From: Desulfovibrio sp. | Lineage (GTDB): Bacteria; Desulfobacterota; Desulfovibrionia; Desulfovibrionales; Desulfovibrionaceae | Assembly: GCA_016208105.1 (NCBI GenBank) | Contig: JACQYS010000022.1 | Location: forward strand, 310,001-374,000 | Reading direction: 5' to 3' | DNA: 64,000 bases | In this document: positions 24,258-32,332 of the stretch, piece by piece | How positions within the stretch are numbered: the stretch's first letter is position 1 | Layout of the letters: the number at the start of each line of letters is the position of its first letter | Program-made: the position numbers and the translations under genes | Notes under the pieces: generated by a model | What the model was told of the DNA's origin: nothing | Database searches by the model: none | Seen by the model: the letters and a program-made list of their open reading frames with translations, nothing else

Positions 24258-25481
24258 ATGGTCTGGCGCATCCTGGGCATGGCCTTGGGGGCGCTGTGGG
24301 CTTTCAAGCTCCGTTCCTTCTTCGTCGTGCTGGCCGTGGCTCTGGGCATAGCCGCCCTGACCATCATCATCGCCTCGGTGGACGGCGCCAGGAGAAAAGC
24401 CCTGGAAATAGTGGAGTGGTTCGGCCCGGACGCCGTGCTGGTGTTCGGGGGCAACATCGAGACCAGGGCTGTGGGCCAGCGGTTCTTGACGCTCACCTGG
24501 AACGACGCGCAGACCATCGAGCGGTCCCTGCCCGGGACCTACATGGTGGTGCCCATGCGCTCAAAAAGCTCCGTCACCCTGCGCTTTGAAAACCGCAACA
24601 TGGTGACTCCGGTTGTTGTGGGCGCCACGGCGGACTACGCCAAGGCCTGGAACTGGCCCCTGGCCGAGGGCCGGGATCTCACCGAGGACGACGTGAAGCA
24701 TTCCGCCAAGGTCTGCATCATCGGCGACTATCCGGCCAAGGAGCTTTTCGGGGACGAATCGCCCATCGGGCAGGTGATCCTGGTTCAGGACCTCCCGGTG
24801 CAGGTCATCGGCCGCCTGGCCTATCGAGGATTCTCTCCCGGCAGCGGCGGTGTCTCCGTGGACGACCGCATCATCATGCCGCTTACCACCCTGACCCAGC
24901 GATTCCACCTGGAGCGGAGGTTCTTCCGGGCGTTGCGGGTGAAGTTCATCGAACCGGAGCTGATGGACGACCACATGGAGAATCTCCGGTCGCTTCTGCG
25001 CCATAACCACAAGCTGAAACCTGAAGATCCGGACGATTTTTCCATTCTCTCGGCCAGCGAGATCCTCAAGTTCCTGACCATGATAACCGGCGGCATCATG
25101 GTGTTTCTGGGCATCACGGCCGGAGCGGCAATAGTGGTTGGCGGGTTCGTTCTGGCGAATCTGCTGTTTCTTTCGGTGAGCGAGCGCCAGCAGGAGATCG
25201 GACTCAAAAAAGCCATGGGCGCCACTTCGGCCGCGATCACGATTCAATTCTTAAGCGAGGCGGTGTTGCTCACCCTGTTGGGCGCGTTCATCGGCATCGG
25301 CATCGGCATCGGCATGGGCCAGCTTCTTGCCAAACTGGGTTTTCTGGAGATCCAATTGTCCGTGAAGCTCTTTGTTCTGGCCCTTCTTTCGGCCATTGCC
25401 ATAGCCCTGGTGTTCGGGCTCAAACCCGCGCGCAAGGCCGCGTCCCTGGACCCTATCGATGCCCTGCGGGGCGGTGAGTAG
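24258..25481 (+). CDS. MacB/LolC-type FtsX-fold ABC permease
   Basis: The 407-residue product has one N-terminal helix (SFFVVLAVALGIAALTIIIASV), a periplasmic domain of about 220 residues, and three C-terminal helices. The loop SERQQEIGLKKAMGATSAAITIQFLSE is the typical FtsX coupling sequence. The four-helix layout is that of MacB/LolC/LolE. The start ATG 24258 follows the ATPase stop. The gene ends 6 bp from the convergent btaB gene. Substrate unknown; lipoprotein or lipid trafficking and export of a small molecule are both possible. Confidence 0.85.
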   Translation: MVWRILGMALGALWAFKLRSFFVVLAVALGIAALTIIIASVDGARRKALEIVEWFGPDAVLVFGGNIETRAVGQRFLTLTWNDAQTIERSLPGTYMVVPMRSKSSVTLRFENRNMVTPVVVGATADYAKAWNWPLAEGRDLTEDDVKHSAKVCIIGDYPAKELFGDESPIGQVILVQDLPVQVIGRLAYRGFSPGSGGVSVDDRIIMPLTTLTQRFHLERRFFRALRVKFIEPELMDDHMENLRSLLRHNHKLKPEDPDDFSILSASEILKFLTMITGGIMVFLGITAGAAIVVGGFVLANLLFLSVSERQQEIGLKKAMGATSAAITIQFLSEAVLLTLLGAFIGIGIGIGMGQLLAKLGFLEIQLSVKLFVLALLSAIAIALVFGLKPARKAASLDPIDALRGGE

Positions 25482-25487
25482 CGCGGG

Positions 25488-26126
25488 TCAGGCCGTGAGC
25501 TTTCTGACCCAGGCCAGAAATGCGTAGCCCTTGCGCACGGATTCTAGCTCCATCCAGCCCCGACCCTGTTTCTCCATTTCCCGAAGATACGTGATGAGCT
25601 CCGGCCTGAATTGCACCTTGAAGAGCCCCAGCCAGCGCGTGTGCATCCATTCCAGCCAGGCGGGAAGGCCGCCCTGGCCCCAGAAGTCCACAACGGCCAA
25701 AGTCCCGCCGGTTTTGAGGGCAGCCCAACCGGCTTCCAGCGCCTTGTTCCAGTTGGGGATCATGGAGAGGGAGTAGGAGTAGAACACCGCGTCGAATAGT
25801 TCTTCCGAGCCGAAGTGGGATTTGGGGTCGAGTTCTTCGGCCGGACACGTGGCCAGCTTCACATCCTGCCCCGACAGCTTGCGTTGCGCCGTTTCCAGCA
25901 TCCGCTCGGATACGTCCAGGCCGCAAAGCCGGAGGTCGGGACGAAGTTGCCTGAGTTCCGCCAGGTTGCGTCCCGTGCCGCAGCCAAGCTCCAATACCGA
26001 TCCCCCAAGGGGCACAGGCAGCCTTTGGAGCAGCCTGTCGCGGCCGAGCAGGTAGTACCGCCTCGTGGCGTCGTAGAAGTGCCGCTGGACGGTATACATC
26101 CGGTCCATGCGAAGCGCCTGATCCAT
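25488..26126 (-). CDS. btaB: BtaB-like AdoMet N-methyltransferase (betaine lipid synthesis)
   Basis: A 212-residue class I methyltransferase: DRMYTVQRHFYDATRRYYLLGRD at the N-terminus is characteristic of BtaB, followed by VLELGCGTGRN (AdoMet motif I, 44-54), LDVSERML (motif II) and FDAVFYSYSLSMIP. BtaB trimethylates diacylglyceryl-homoserine to the betaine lipid DGTS. The gene starts 3 nt after the btaA stop, so the pair forms a unit that covers the whole pathway from diacylglycerol. Family assignment rests on the N-terminal motif and on the partner gene. Confidence 0.8.
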   Translation of the reverse strand: MDQALRMDRMYTVQRHFYDATRRYYLLGRDRLLQRLPVPLGGSVLELGCGTGRNLAELRQLRPDLRLCGLDVSERMLETAQRKLSGQDVKLATCPAEELDPKSHFGSEELFDAVFYSYSLSMIPNWNKALEAGWAALKTGGTLAVVDFWGQGGLPAWLEWMHTRWLGLFKVQFRPELITYLREMEKQGRGWMELESVRKGYAFLAWVRKLTA

Positions 26127-26129
26127 GGG

Positions 26130-27356
26130 TCAATCCTCCATGACGTAGAGGTGGAAGCCTCCATAGATGCAGGAGCGGTCCGACCGGGTCAGGTCGAGTG
26201 ACAGAGCCTGTTGGTAATGGAATCGGCTACGATGGGGATGCGAGATGGTGGTCTCCACCGGCGATTGTTTCCCGGCCGTGCGGAAGATAACCCGCGCCCC
26301 GGGCCTGGCTGTCCGTTCCATCTCGCCCCACAACACCCGCAAGGCTTCCGGGGTCATCCAGTCCTGCGAATCCAGGAGGACGAAGCGGTCCAGGCTGCGG
26401 GCGGGCTGTTTGCGAAGGTGGCTGTCCAGGCTGTCGTGAACCACGCTGGCCCGGTCAACCGAGGATTTGAGCGCCTGAAAATTATCCTGGCGCAGGTAGT
26501 CGGGAATTGCCTGGCGCTTGATCTTGTCGTAGCGGCGGCCGAAGGCCTGCCAGGCGAAGGGGTTGTCGCTTAAGTCGAAGCCGCAGGCCAGTTTTTCAAC
26601 CCGCTTGCGGTAGGTCTTAAGAACGCCGTCGGGGTATTCCCTTGCGAGCGCCCGGTATTGTTGAGGCGGGATGCCGAGGCTGAACACCGCGATCGCATAC
26701 TTGGAGAAAAATTTAGCCAGCCTTCCGGTGAGCAGGGGCTCAAGCTCTCTTGTGTATATTGCGCGTTGCTCTTCTCTGTTCTTTGCTTCCAGAATGCGCT
26801 CGGGGTTGCGCCCGCTCAAGCGGCAGACGTTGCGCAGCATCCGGAGAAACTGCCCCATGCGGGCGTGTTCGTAGAGGTTCTGCGCGAACATGGTGATGCG
26901 CGGCCCGCCCCACGGCGAGGCGCTTGTTTGCCAATACTTCGCGGTGTCTGCGGGGAGATGGGGCTCGATGTGGCGCGTGAAGGCCCATATGTTGGCGTTG
27001 TCGTCGGCATGGCCGAAGAACCTGAAAAACGCCTCGTGGGTGGGCAGGCGCCGGGCCGCCTCGAGCTTCAAGCGGCTCAGGTGGACGTGGTGGATGTTCA
27101 AGTCCACCGCGGTGACAGACTCAACCCCCTCAAGCAGATAGTGGCAGATGTTGCAGCCCCCGGAGGCGATGGTCAGGACACGGTGGTGAGGCTGTAATGC
27201 CATGGCCTCGATGTCCGTGCGGGGGTCTTCCCATATCTGGTTGTAGACGAAGCCGGAAAACCAGTGACAGAAGAGGCGTTCCAGGATGCCCTGCCCGGAG
27301 AAGGCAGGGCTTTGGCGTACGGCTGCCTTGAGCAGGCCAGCGCAGGATTGTGACAT
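26130..27356 (-). CDS. btaA: BtaA-like AdoMet:diacylglycerol 3-amino-3-carboxypropyltransferase
   Basis: The 408-residue DUF3419/BtaA-family enzyme transfers the aminocarboxypropyl group of AdoMet to diacylglycerol to form diacylglyceryl-homoserine. FVYNQIWEDPRTDIEAM and VLTIASGGCNICHYLL near the start and AVDLNIHHVHLSRLKL are typical BtaA blocks. The C-terminal part has FVLLDSQDWM and VIFRTAGKQSP. In other bacteria these lipids replace phospholipids under phosphate limitation. No clear Pho box was found in the 130 bp upstream, but a hairpin covers the likely ribosome site. Transcribed with btaB. Confidence 0.88.
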   Translation of the reverse strand: MSQSCAGLLKAAVRQSPAFSGQGILERLFCHWFSGFVYNQIWEDPRTDIEAMALQPHHRVLTIASGGCNICHYLLEGVESVTAVDLNIHHVHLSRLKLEAARRLPTHEAFFRFFGHADDNANIWAFTRHIEPHLPADTAKYWQTSASPWGGPRITMFAQNLYEHARMGQFLRMLRNVCRLSGRNPERILEAKNREEQRAIYTRELEPLLTGRLAKFFSKYAIAVFSLGIPPQQYRALAREYPDGVLKTYRKRVEKLACGFDLSDNPFAWQAFGRRYDKIKRQAIPDYLRQDNFQALKSSVDRASVVHDSLDSHLRKQPARSLDRFVLLDSQDWMTPEALRVLWGEMERTARPGARVIFRTAGKQSPVETTISHPHRSRFHYQQALSLDLTRSDRSCIYGGFHLYVMED

Positions 27357-27360
27357 GAGA

Positions 27361-27400
27361 CCCCCGGTCCGGGCGTTTTGTAATGCCTAGGCCCGGGGGG
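27361..27400 (-). promoter_or_regulatory. Leader hairpin overlapping the btaA ribosome binding site
   Basis: In the btaA transcript CCCCCCGGG is followed 12-20 nt later by CCGGGGG, which pairs with it and lies 4 nt before the ATG. The GGGGG that would have to serve as Shine-Dalgarno is thus in the stem. It could be a translational control element or an upstream terminator-like structure. Confidence 0.35.
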
Positions 27401-27489
27401 TTACGATTTGGCGACGGCGCGAAGTCATTTCGGCGGTTCCGGCCGGGGAGGACCTTCCGGAAGCCCCATCATCACAGTCCTTTCAGACG

Positions 27490-27879
27490 CTACTCTTTGT
27501 TCTTTTTCTTCTTTGAGTACGGATTCGATTTCCAAGGCTCGTCCACGTAGCCATCGAAGTCGCGGTGGCGCCCGAGCCCCTCAATGGTCATCCCTGGTGG
27601 CAACCCGCCTTTGGACCAGACACCCCCGTGGTACATGAAAAAAAGACCTGAAACAGGGTCCTGATAGATGTTGTGCGCGGGGTAGTAACGATAGCGCTGC
27701 TTGGCCCGGTAGCCATGCGCCGGAGCCCAGGGGGGCGGCCCTTTAGGTTTTGCCTGCCCGGGTGGAAGAAACTCATCCTGGTCGTATGGTGGCGCTGCAT
27801 CCTTCTTCTTGCACCAGGAATCGTCGGCATGCAGAACGCAAACAGCCAGCATCAGGGCGGCAAGAGCCATGCGGACCAT
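27490..27879 (-). CDS. Small secreted Tyr/Pro-rich hypothetical protein
   Basis: The 129-residue product starts at ATG 27879 with GGAGG six bases upstream. A signal peptide (MVRMALAALMLAVCVLHA) is followed by a proline-rich linker, then YRYYPAHNIYQDPVSGLFFMYHGGVW, a pattern seen in small periplasmic proteins of unknown function, and a very basic tail (YSKKKKNKE). No family name can be given with confidence. It lies on the same strand upstream of btaA, 133 bp away. Confidence 0.65.
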   Translation of the reverse strand: MVRMALAALMLAVCVLHADDSWCKKKDAAPPYDQDEFLPPGQAKPKGPPPWAPAHGYRAKQRYRYYPAHNIYQDPVSGLFFMYHGGVWSKGGLPPGMTIEGLGRHRDFDGYVDEPWKSNPYSKKKKNKE

Positions 27880-27983
27880 GGGGGCCTCCTTTGTTTGGGA
27901 ACTCATTGTAGAGTCATAAGCTTCAGTATGACAAAGCGCAAAACAAATTGAGTTTTCGCGTCGCGCGGAGTAACAGTCTGCAC

Positions 27984-29474
27984 ATGTTCGCGAGACTGAC
28001 AGCCCTTTGCTGCCTGTTCTGGCTCTCCATCGCCGCTTCGGCCCTTGCCCAGACCCTGTCCCCCGAGGCCCTGGCCGTTCACGGCGTGAACCGCCTCTCC
28101 TTCGGTCCTGCCCCGGGAGACATCGACCGTGTGCGGGCCATGGGGTTTTCGGCTTACGTCGAGGAACAGCTGGCCCCGGAAAAGCTACCCGAGCCCCAGG
28201 CCCTGACGGACCGGCTGGCTGCGCTCAAAACCTACTCCATGGATACCGTCCAGCTCTTCCGGACATACGGCCCCAAGGCTCCGGGCGGGCCGCGCAAGAA
28301 TCCCACCATGGACGAGATAAACGCCGCCAAAGGCAAGGCGGCCATCATCCACCAGGAGGCGGCACAAGCCAAACTGTGGCGGGCCCTTCTTTCGCCTAGG
28401 CAACTGGAAGAGCTGTTGTGCGACTTCTGGTACAACCATTTCAATGTCCCGGCGGGCAAAGGCCTCACGCACCTCTGGGTGGGCAGCTTCGAACGCGAGG
28501 CCATACGCCCCTTCGTGCTGGGCCGCTTCGAAGACATGCTCCTGGCGGTCACCCGACATCCCGCCATGCTTATTCACCTGGAGAACTGGCAGAGCGCCTC
28601 GCCGGACAGCCAGCAGGGCAAGGGAAAACAGCGCCCGCTGGTGGAAATTCACGCCAGGGAGCTCCTGACGTCCCACACCACGGGCTTGGAGCCTGGCAAG
28701 GTAAAAGCCCAGGACGTGAATTCCCTGGCTCTTATTCTGGCCGGGTGGAGCGTCGGCTCGCCCCGGACCCCCCAGGACAAGAACGGATTCGTGTTCGACG
28801 AACATCGCCATGACGGCAAGGACAAGATTTTCCTGGGCAAGACCATCAAGGGGGCGGGGCTGAACGAAGGGCTGGAAGCCCTGCATCTGCTGGCGACCCA
28901 TCCGGAAACCGCCAAGAACGTGAGCACCAAGCTGGCCCGTTTCTTCCTGGCGGACGATCCCCCGAAGGCCTTGGAGGAGGCCTTGACCAAGGTGTTCATC
29001 GACACCAAGGGCGATATCCGGGCCGTTTTGAAGGCCCTGTTCGCGAGCCCCGAGTTTTCCGACAAGAAATACGCCGGAACCAAGTTCAAGAACCCTCTGC
29101 GCTACGTTACGTCCATGGTCCGGGCCAGTTCACGGCCCGTGAACGAGGTGCTCTCTCTGACGGAACATCTGAACTGGCTGGGCATGCCGCTCTACGACGC
29201 TCCTGGCGCCTCCGGCTACAAAGAGACGCGCGACGTATGGCTGGCCGCGGACGCCATGCTCAAGCGCCTGAACCTTGCGGCTCAGGCCGGAGGGGGCGGT
29301 CTGCCGTGCTGGTCCCCGGGGAGCTATAAGGCTGTCGAGCCATTGGACGCGAAGATGCTGGCCAAAAACATGGGGCTGACCCTTTCCCCGGTAACGGGCC
29401 AAGCGGTCGAAGCGGCGCAGCCCGGGTTCAAGGCCGGGGTTCTGCTTGGCAGTCCTGAAGGCCAGCAATACTAG
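27984..29474 (+). CDS. DUF1800-family exported protein
   Basis: The product is about 496 residues with a signal peptide (MFARLTALCCLFWLSIAASALA) and the DUF1800 pattern: VNRLSFGPAPGDIDRVRAMGFSAYVEEQL at the start, LLCDFWYNHFNV, and ARELLTSHTTG. The DUF1800 plus DUF1501 pair is widespread, always adjacent and exported, but its biochemical role is not established. A TTG at 27948 could add 12 residues; ATG 27984 is chosen because the signal peptide begins there. The DUF1501 gene follows after 8 nt. Confidence 0.87.
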   Translation: MFARLTALCCLFWLSIAASALAQTLSPEALAVHGVNRLSFGPAPGDIDRVRAMGFSAYVEEQLAPEKLPEPQALTDRLAALKTYSMDTVQLFRTYGPKAPGGPRKNPTMDEINAAKGKAAIIHQEAAQAKLWRALLSPRQLEELLCDFWYNHFNVPAGKGLTHLWVGSFEREAIRPFVLGRFEDMLLAVTRHPAMLIHLENWQSASPDSQQGKGKQRPLVEIHARELLTSHTTGLEPGKVKAQDVNSLALILAGWSVGSPRTPQDKNGFVFDEHRHDGKDKIFLGKTIKGAGLNEGLEALHLLATHPETAKNVSTKLARFFLADDPPKALEEALTKVFIDTKGDIRAVLKALFASPEFSDKKYAGTKFKNPLRYVTSMVRASSRPVNEVLSLTEHLNWLGMPLYDAPGASGYKETRDVWLAADAMLKRLNLAAQAGGGGLPCWSPGSYKAVEPLDAKMLAKNMGLTLSPVTGQAVEAAQPGFKAGVLLGSPEGQQY

Positions 29475-29482
29475 GTGACACA

Positions 29483-30694
29483 ATGAAGCGCCGCCAATTT
29501 CTTTCGACCATGGCCGTGGCCGCCCTGGGAACGGCTGTGCCCTCATTGCTGGCGGCCCAGGAGCAGGGCTCGTCCAAGCGGCTCATTGTGCTGTTTCTGC
29601 GCGGCGGCCTGGACGGTTTGTCCGCGGTGGCTCCGGTGGAGGACCGCTGGTACTTCCAGGCGCGTCCCACCATCGCCCTTCCCCCTCCGGGCCAGGAGGG
29701 CGGAACGCTTCCCCTGGCTCCCGGCTTCGGCCTGCACCCGGCTCTTGAGCCGCTTCTGGAGTATTGGCGGAACGGCTCCCTGGCGCTTCTTCCGGCGTGT
29801 GGCCTTTCAAGCCCCATGCGCACCCATCCGGAAGCCCAGCGGGCCATGGAAAGCGGGCAGCCCTTGGAACGCCACTTCCGCGACGGCTGGCTGGCAAGAC
29901 TTCTGCCGCTCATCGGCAAGGACGCCAAGGCCCTTACGCTGTCCCCCACGCCGCCGCTCATCGGACAGGGGAAGCCCGGAGTTCAGAACGTCCGCCCCAC
30001 GAATTTTCCGCCTTCGGTGTGGAGGTTGGAGCGCCCGGGTATTTTCTCGTCCTTCGACGCGATCTATGCCGGGAACGATCCCTTGAGCCGGTCCTACCGT
30101 CAGTCGCAGACCGTGCTGCGCAACAGAATGACCGAGCTGGACAGGGAAATCACCGTATCCGCTTCCGGTGCGCCATCGGTGCACGCTCTACCGACCCTGG
30201 CAGGGCAGATAGCCTCCTACCTTGAGAAAAATCCGGCCACCAAGCTTGTTTTCGCAGCCTTGGGAGGCCTTGACGCCCATTTCGAGCAGGGGGCGGGCAA
30301 GGGCAAGCTGTCCGAGGCCTTCTTCTCTCTGGGGAAGGGCCTTTCTACGCTGGCCAAGGCCCTAGGGCCTAACATGTCGGACACCGCCGTGCTGGTGATG
30401 AGCGAATTCGGCCGCAGCCTTCGCGAGAACGAGTTCGCGGGCACGGAGAACGGCCACGGAACGCTATTCATGCTTCTTGGGGGCTCCGTGTCCGGCGGGA
30501 CCATGCACGGCCCTTGGCCGGGGCTTGCTCCGGACAAGCTCTCCGACGGGCTTGATCTGGCCGTGACCGTTGATTTCAGGGACGTGATCGCCCAGATAAC
30601 CACCTCCCACTTCGGGCTGGGCAAGGAGGCCGTGTCCCAGGTTCTGCCCGGTTTTACGCCCTCGTCCAGCCTTCCTGGAATCTTCAAGGGCTAG
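29483..30694 (+). CDS. DUF1501-family Tat-exported protein
   Basis: The 403-residue product begins MKRRQFLSTMAVAALG, a twin-arginine signal peptide, so it should be exported folded by the Tat system (tatC is at 22.1 kb). The mature part has the DUF1501 alkaline-phosphatase-like pattern: LIVLFLRGGLDGLSAVAPVED, ALGGLDAHFEQ, VLVMSEFGRSLREN and NGHGTLFMLLGG. These could place metal ligands (Asp, His, Glu), but activity is unproven. The TAG stop codon provides the first base of repeat R2. Confidence 0.87.
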   Translation: MKRRQFLSTMAVAALGTAVPSLLAAQEQGSSKRLIVLFLRGGLDGLSAVAPVEDRWYFQARPTIALPPPGQEGGTLPLAPGFGLHPALEPLLEYWRNGSLALLPACGLSSPMRTHPEAQRAMESGQPLERHFRDGWLARLLPLIGKDAKALTLSPTPPLIGQGKPGVQNVRPTNFPPSVWRLERPGIFSSFDAIYAGNDPLSRSYRQSQTVLRNRMTELDREITVSASGAPSVHALPTLAGQIASYLEKNPATKLVFAALGGLDAHFEQGAGKGKLSEAFFSLGKGLSTLAKALGPNMSDTAVLVMSEFGRSLRENEFAGTENGHGTLFMLLGGSVSGGTMHGPWPGLAPDKLSDGLDLAVTVDFRDVIAQITTSHFGLGKEAVSQVLPGFTPSSSLPGIFKG

Positions 30695-30818
30695 CAGCCT
30701 GTTGAAAAAATCCCGCTGGCGGCGTTGCCGTTCAAAAGTCAAACCTTCGCGTATGTCAAATACGCGTCAGCCTTGACTTTTTCCTGCGCCTTGCCAGCTG
30801 GTTTTTTGAACAGGCCGC
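30694..30818 (+). repeat. R2 long-hairpin repeat, copy A
   Basis: A 125-bp sequence that folds on itself end to end: GC(A)GCCTGTTGAAAAA with TTTTTGAACAGGCCGC, GCTGGCGGCGTTGCC with a GGC-AAGGCGC counterpart, AAAAGTCAA with TTGACTTTT, and a GCGTAT/ATACGC tip. By my count it differs from copy B (42951-43075, opposite strand) at about 13 positions. At least one change is compensatory (T-A to C-G in the outer stem). It begins at the G of the upstream TAG stop codon. Confidence 0.85.
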
Positions 30819-30948
30819 GACGAGCTACTTTTACAACAGGCGGCTAGCACCCTTAAGATTTCGTTTCAGCTACCGACAAGAATCCTTGGGAAGGGACCGC
30901 GTTCTTGGCGCGGTTGACACGGATGTCCGATTGCCCAAGGAGTTGCCC

Positions 30949-31368
30949 ATGTCCAAGGTCATTTCGCTTCGCGAATACGTTCGCGACAAGGTGACGCTCA
31001 TGCCCGTTGCGCCGGAAGCGGATGCCGGCGAACCATTCATCAACGACAGCCAGGTCTGGTCGAAAGACTACAGCAAGCCGGAGAACGTCATCTTCGGGGT
31101 GCTGAAGATCAGAGAGGTCCTGAACTACTACCTCTACTACGAGGATATCTGGGCCTACCTGCTGCTCAATCTGCTGGACGCGTCGGCGCATTCCACCCCC
31201 GAAGACCATATGGAGTTGTCCGAAGCTGCCGCTCATCTTCGCAACTATATGGTCCAGGCAGTGGACGCCACAAACCGCAAGAACATGTTCGCGGCCATGC
31301 TCATTCTGGACCTGATCGAGAAGGCTCCGGGATTCAGGGCCCAGGTGCTCGGTCTGCCGCACGACTAG
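30949..31368 (+). CDS. Hypothetical soluble helical protein, 139 aa
   Basis: The start ATG 30949 has AAGGAG seven bases upstream. The product has no signal peptide or membrane segment. It appears mainly helical from about residue 45 (ENVIFGVLKIREVLNYYLYYEDIWAYLLLNLLDAS), with another helix pair at the C-terminus (AAAHLRNYMVQAVDAT, NMFAAMLILDLIEKA). I do not recognise the family. Composition matches the host. It follows repeat R2 and is monocistronic, facing the methyltransferase gene. Confidence 0.65.
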   Translation: MSKVISLREYVRDKVTLMPVAPEADAGEPFINDSQVWSKDYSKPENVIFGVLKIREVLNYYLYYEDIWAYLLLNLLDASAHSTPEDHMELSEAAAHLRNYMVQAVDATNRKNMFAAMLILDLIEKAPGFRAQVLGLPHD

Positions 31369-31402
31369 CGGCTGGCTGACACCGGCACACTGTGGAGACA
31401 CC

Positions 31403-31431
31403 ATGCGTCTCGCGTCACGCGCGGGACGCAT
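31403..31431. terminator. Hairpin between convergent genes
   Basis: ATGCGTC and CGCG pair with CGCG and GACGCAT around a 3-nt loop. There is no T tract, so a terminator role is only likely from position. Confidence 0.35.
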
Positions 31432-31501
31432 GCCGCAGGGGGACATGGGCCGGCCTGGCGTCGGCGCTTCCTGGAATCGTCAGGGACGCTACGTCATTGT
31501 G

Positions 31502-32323
31502 TCAGGGATTTTTCGAAAGAAACGGACAGAATGTCAGCGCCTGCCCGGTCAGGCGCGTATCATCCCCGCGCCCTTCGTAGAGTATGAGCGGCGGCTCGGC
31601 CGTGAGTCCTGCTCCTGCATGCTTCACCGCTTCCATCAAAACCAGTTTCGCCGGTTCGTCCACCCGGGAGTGAACGAAGCGCAGACGCTTTGGCGCAAGT
31701 TTGGCCTTCTGGCAGCCAAGCACCAGGTCTGCCAGCCGGGCGGCCGGATACACAAAAGCCGCGCTGCCACGGTTGGCCAGAAGCCATGAGGCCGCTGACA
31801 AAAAGTCCTCCAGCTTTGCATGCGCTTCGAAGCGCGCCACGTCTCTGTCCGGATTGAGGCAGGTCTGCCCCGTACCCAGCTTCCGGTAGGGGGGATTGGC
31901 GAGCACGATGTGCATGGATTGCGGCGGGAAGGCTTCGCGAATATGGCGAATGTCTGCGCACCGAGTCTGGAAACGCCCATCCAGTCCCAACAGTTCGGCG
32001 TTGTGTTTGGCGGCCCCGGCCATGGCCGGGTCGATGTCGATCCCTGTGGCCTGGTCAATCTTGGGGTGCTGAAGAAGCGCCGCCAGGGCAGCCACGCCGC
32101 ATCCGGTGCCCAGGTCTGCCAGGCGGGCGTCCTTTTTGGGCCGGGCGAAACAGGCCAGAAGCAGCGGATCCAGGGAAAACCGGTAGCCGTTTTCAGGCTG
32201 GGCGAGCCCGGTGGGGAAGGCGTCCCGGGCGGCCGCTATGGGTGGTGCGAGTCCCCGGTCAGGCTTTGGGGTATGCGATTGGCCGGAATCGGAGGCTTTT
32301 GCCTTGGGCACGGGCGTGGTCAT
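31502..32323 (-). CDS. TrmN6/YfiC-like RNA or protein N-methyltransferase
   Basis: A 273-residue AdoMet methyltransferase with LADLGTGCGVAALAAL (motif I), GIDIDPAM (motif II) and VLANPPY (the NPPY motif of N6-adenine and related amino-group methyltransferases). FSLDPLLLACFA before motif I matches the YfiC/TrmN6 group, which modifies A37 of tRNA1-Val; a different RNA target cannot be ruled out. An N-terminal 30-residue extension is low complexity. Last gene of the mscS-murJ operon, starting 9 nt after murJ. Confidence 0.78.
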   Translation of the reverse strand: MTTPVPKAKASDSGQSHTPKPDRGLAPPIAAARDAFPTGLAQPENGYRFSLDPLLLACFARPKKDARLADLGTGCGVAALAALLQHPKIDQATGIDIDPAMAGAAKHNAELLGLDGRFQTRCADIRHIREAFPPQSMHIVLANPPYRKLGTGQTCLNPDRDVARFEAHAKLEDFLSAASWLLANRGSAAFVYPAARLADLVLGCQKAKLAPKRLRFVHSRVDEPAKLVLMEAVKHAGAGLTAEPPLILYEGRGDDTRLTGQALTFCPFLSKNP

Positions 32324-32332
32324 GGCCTTGGG

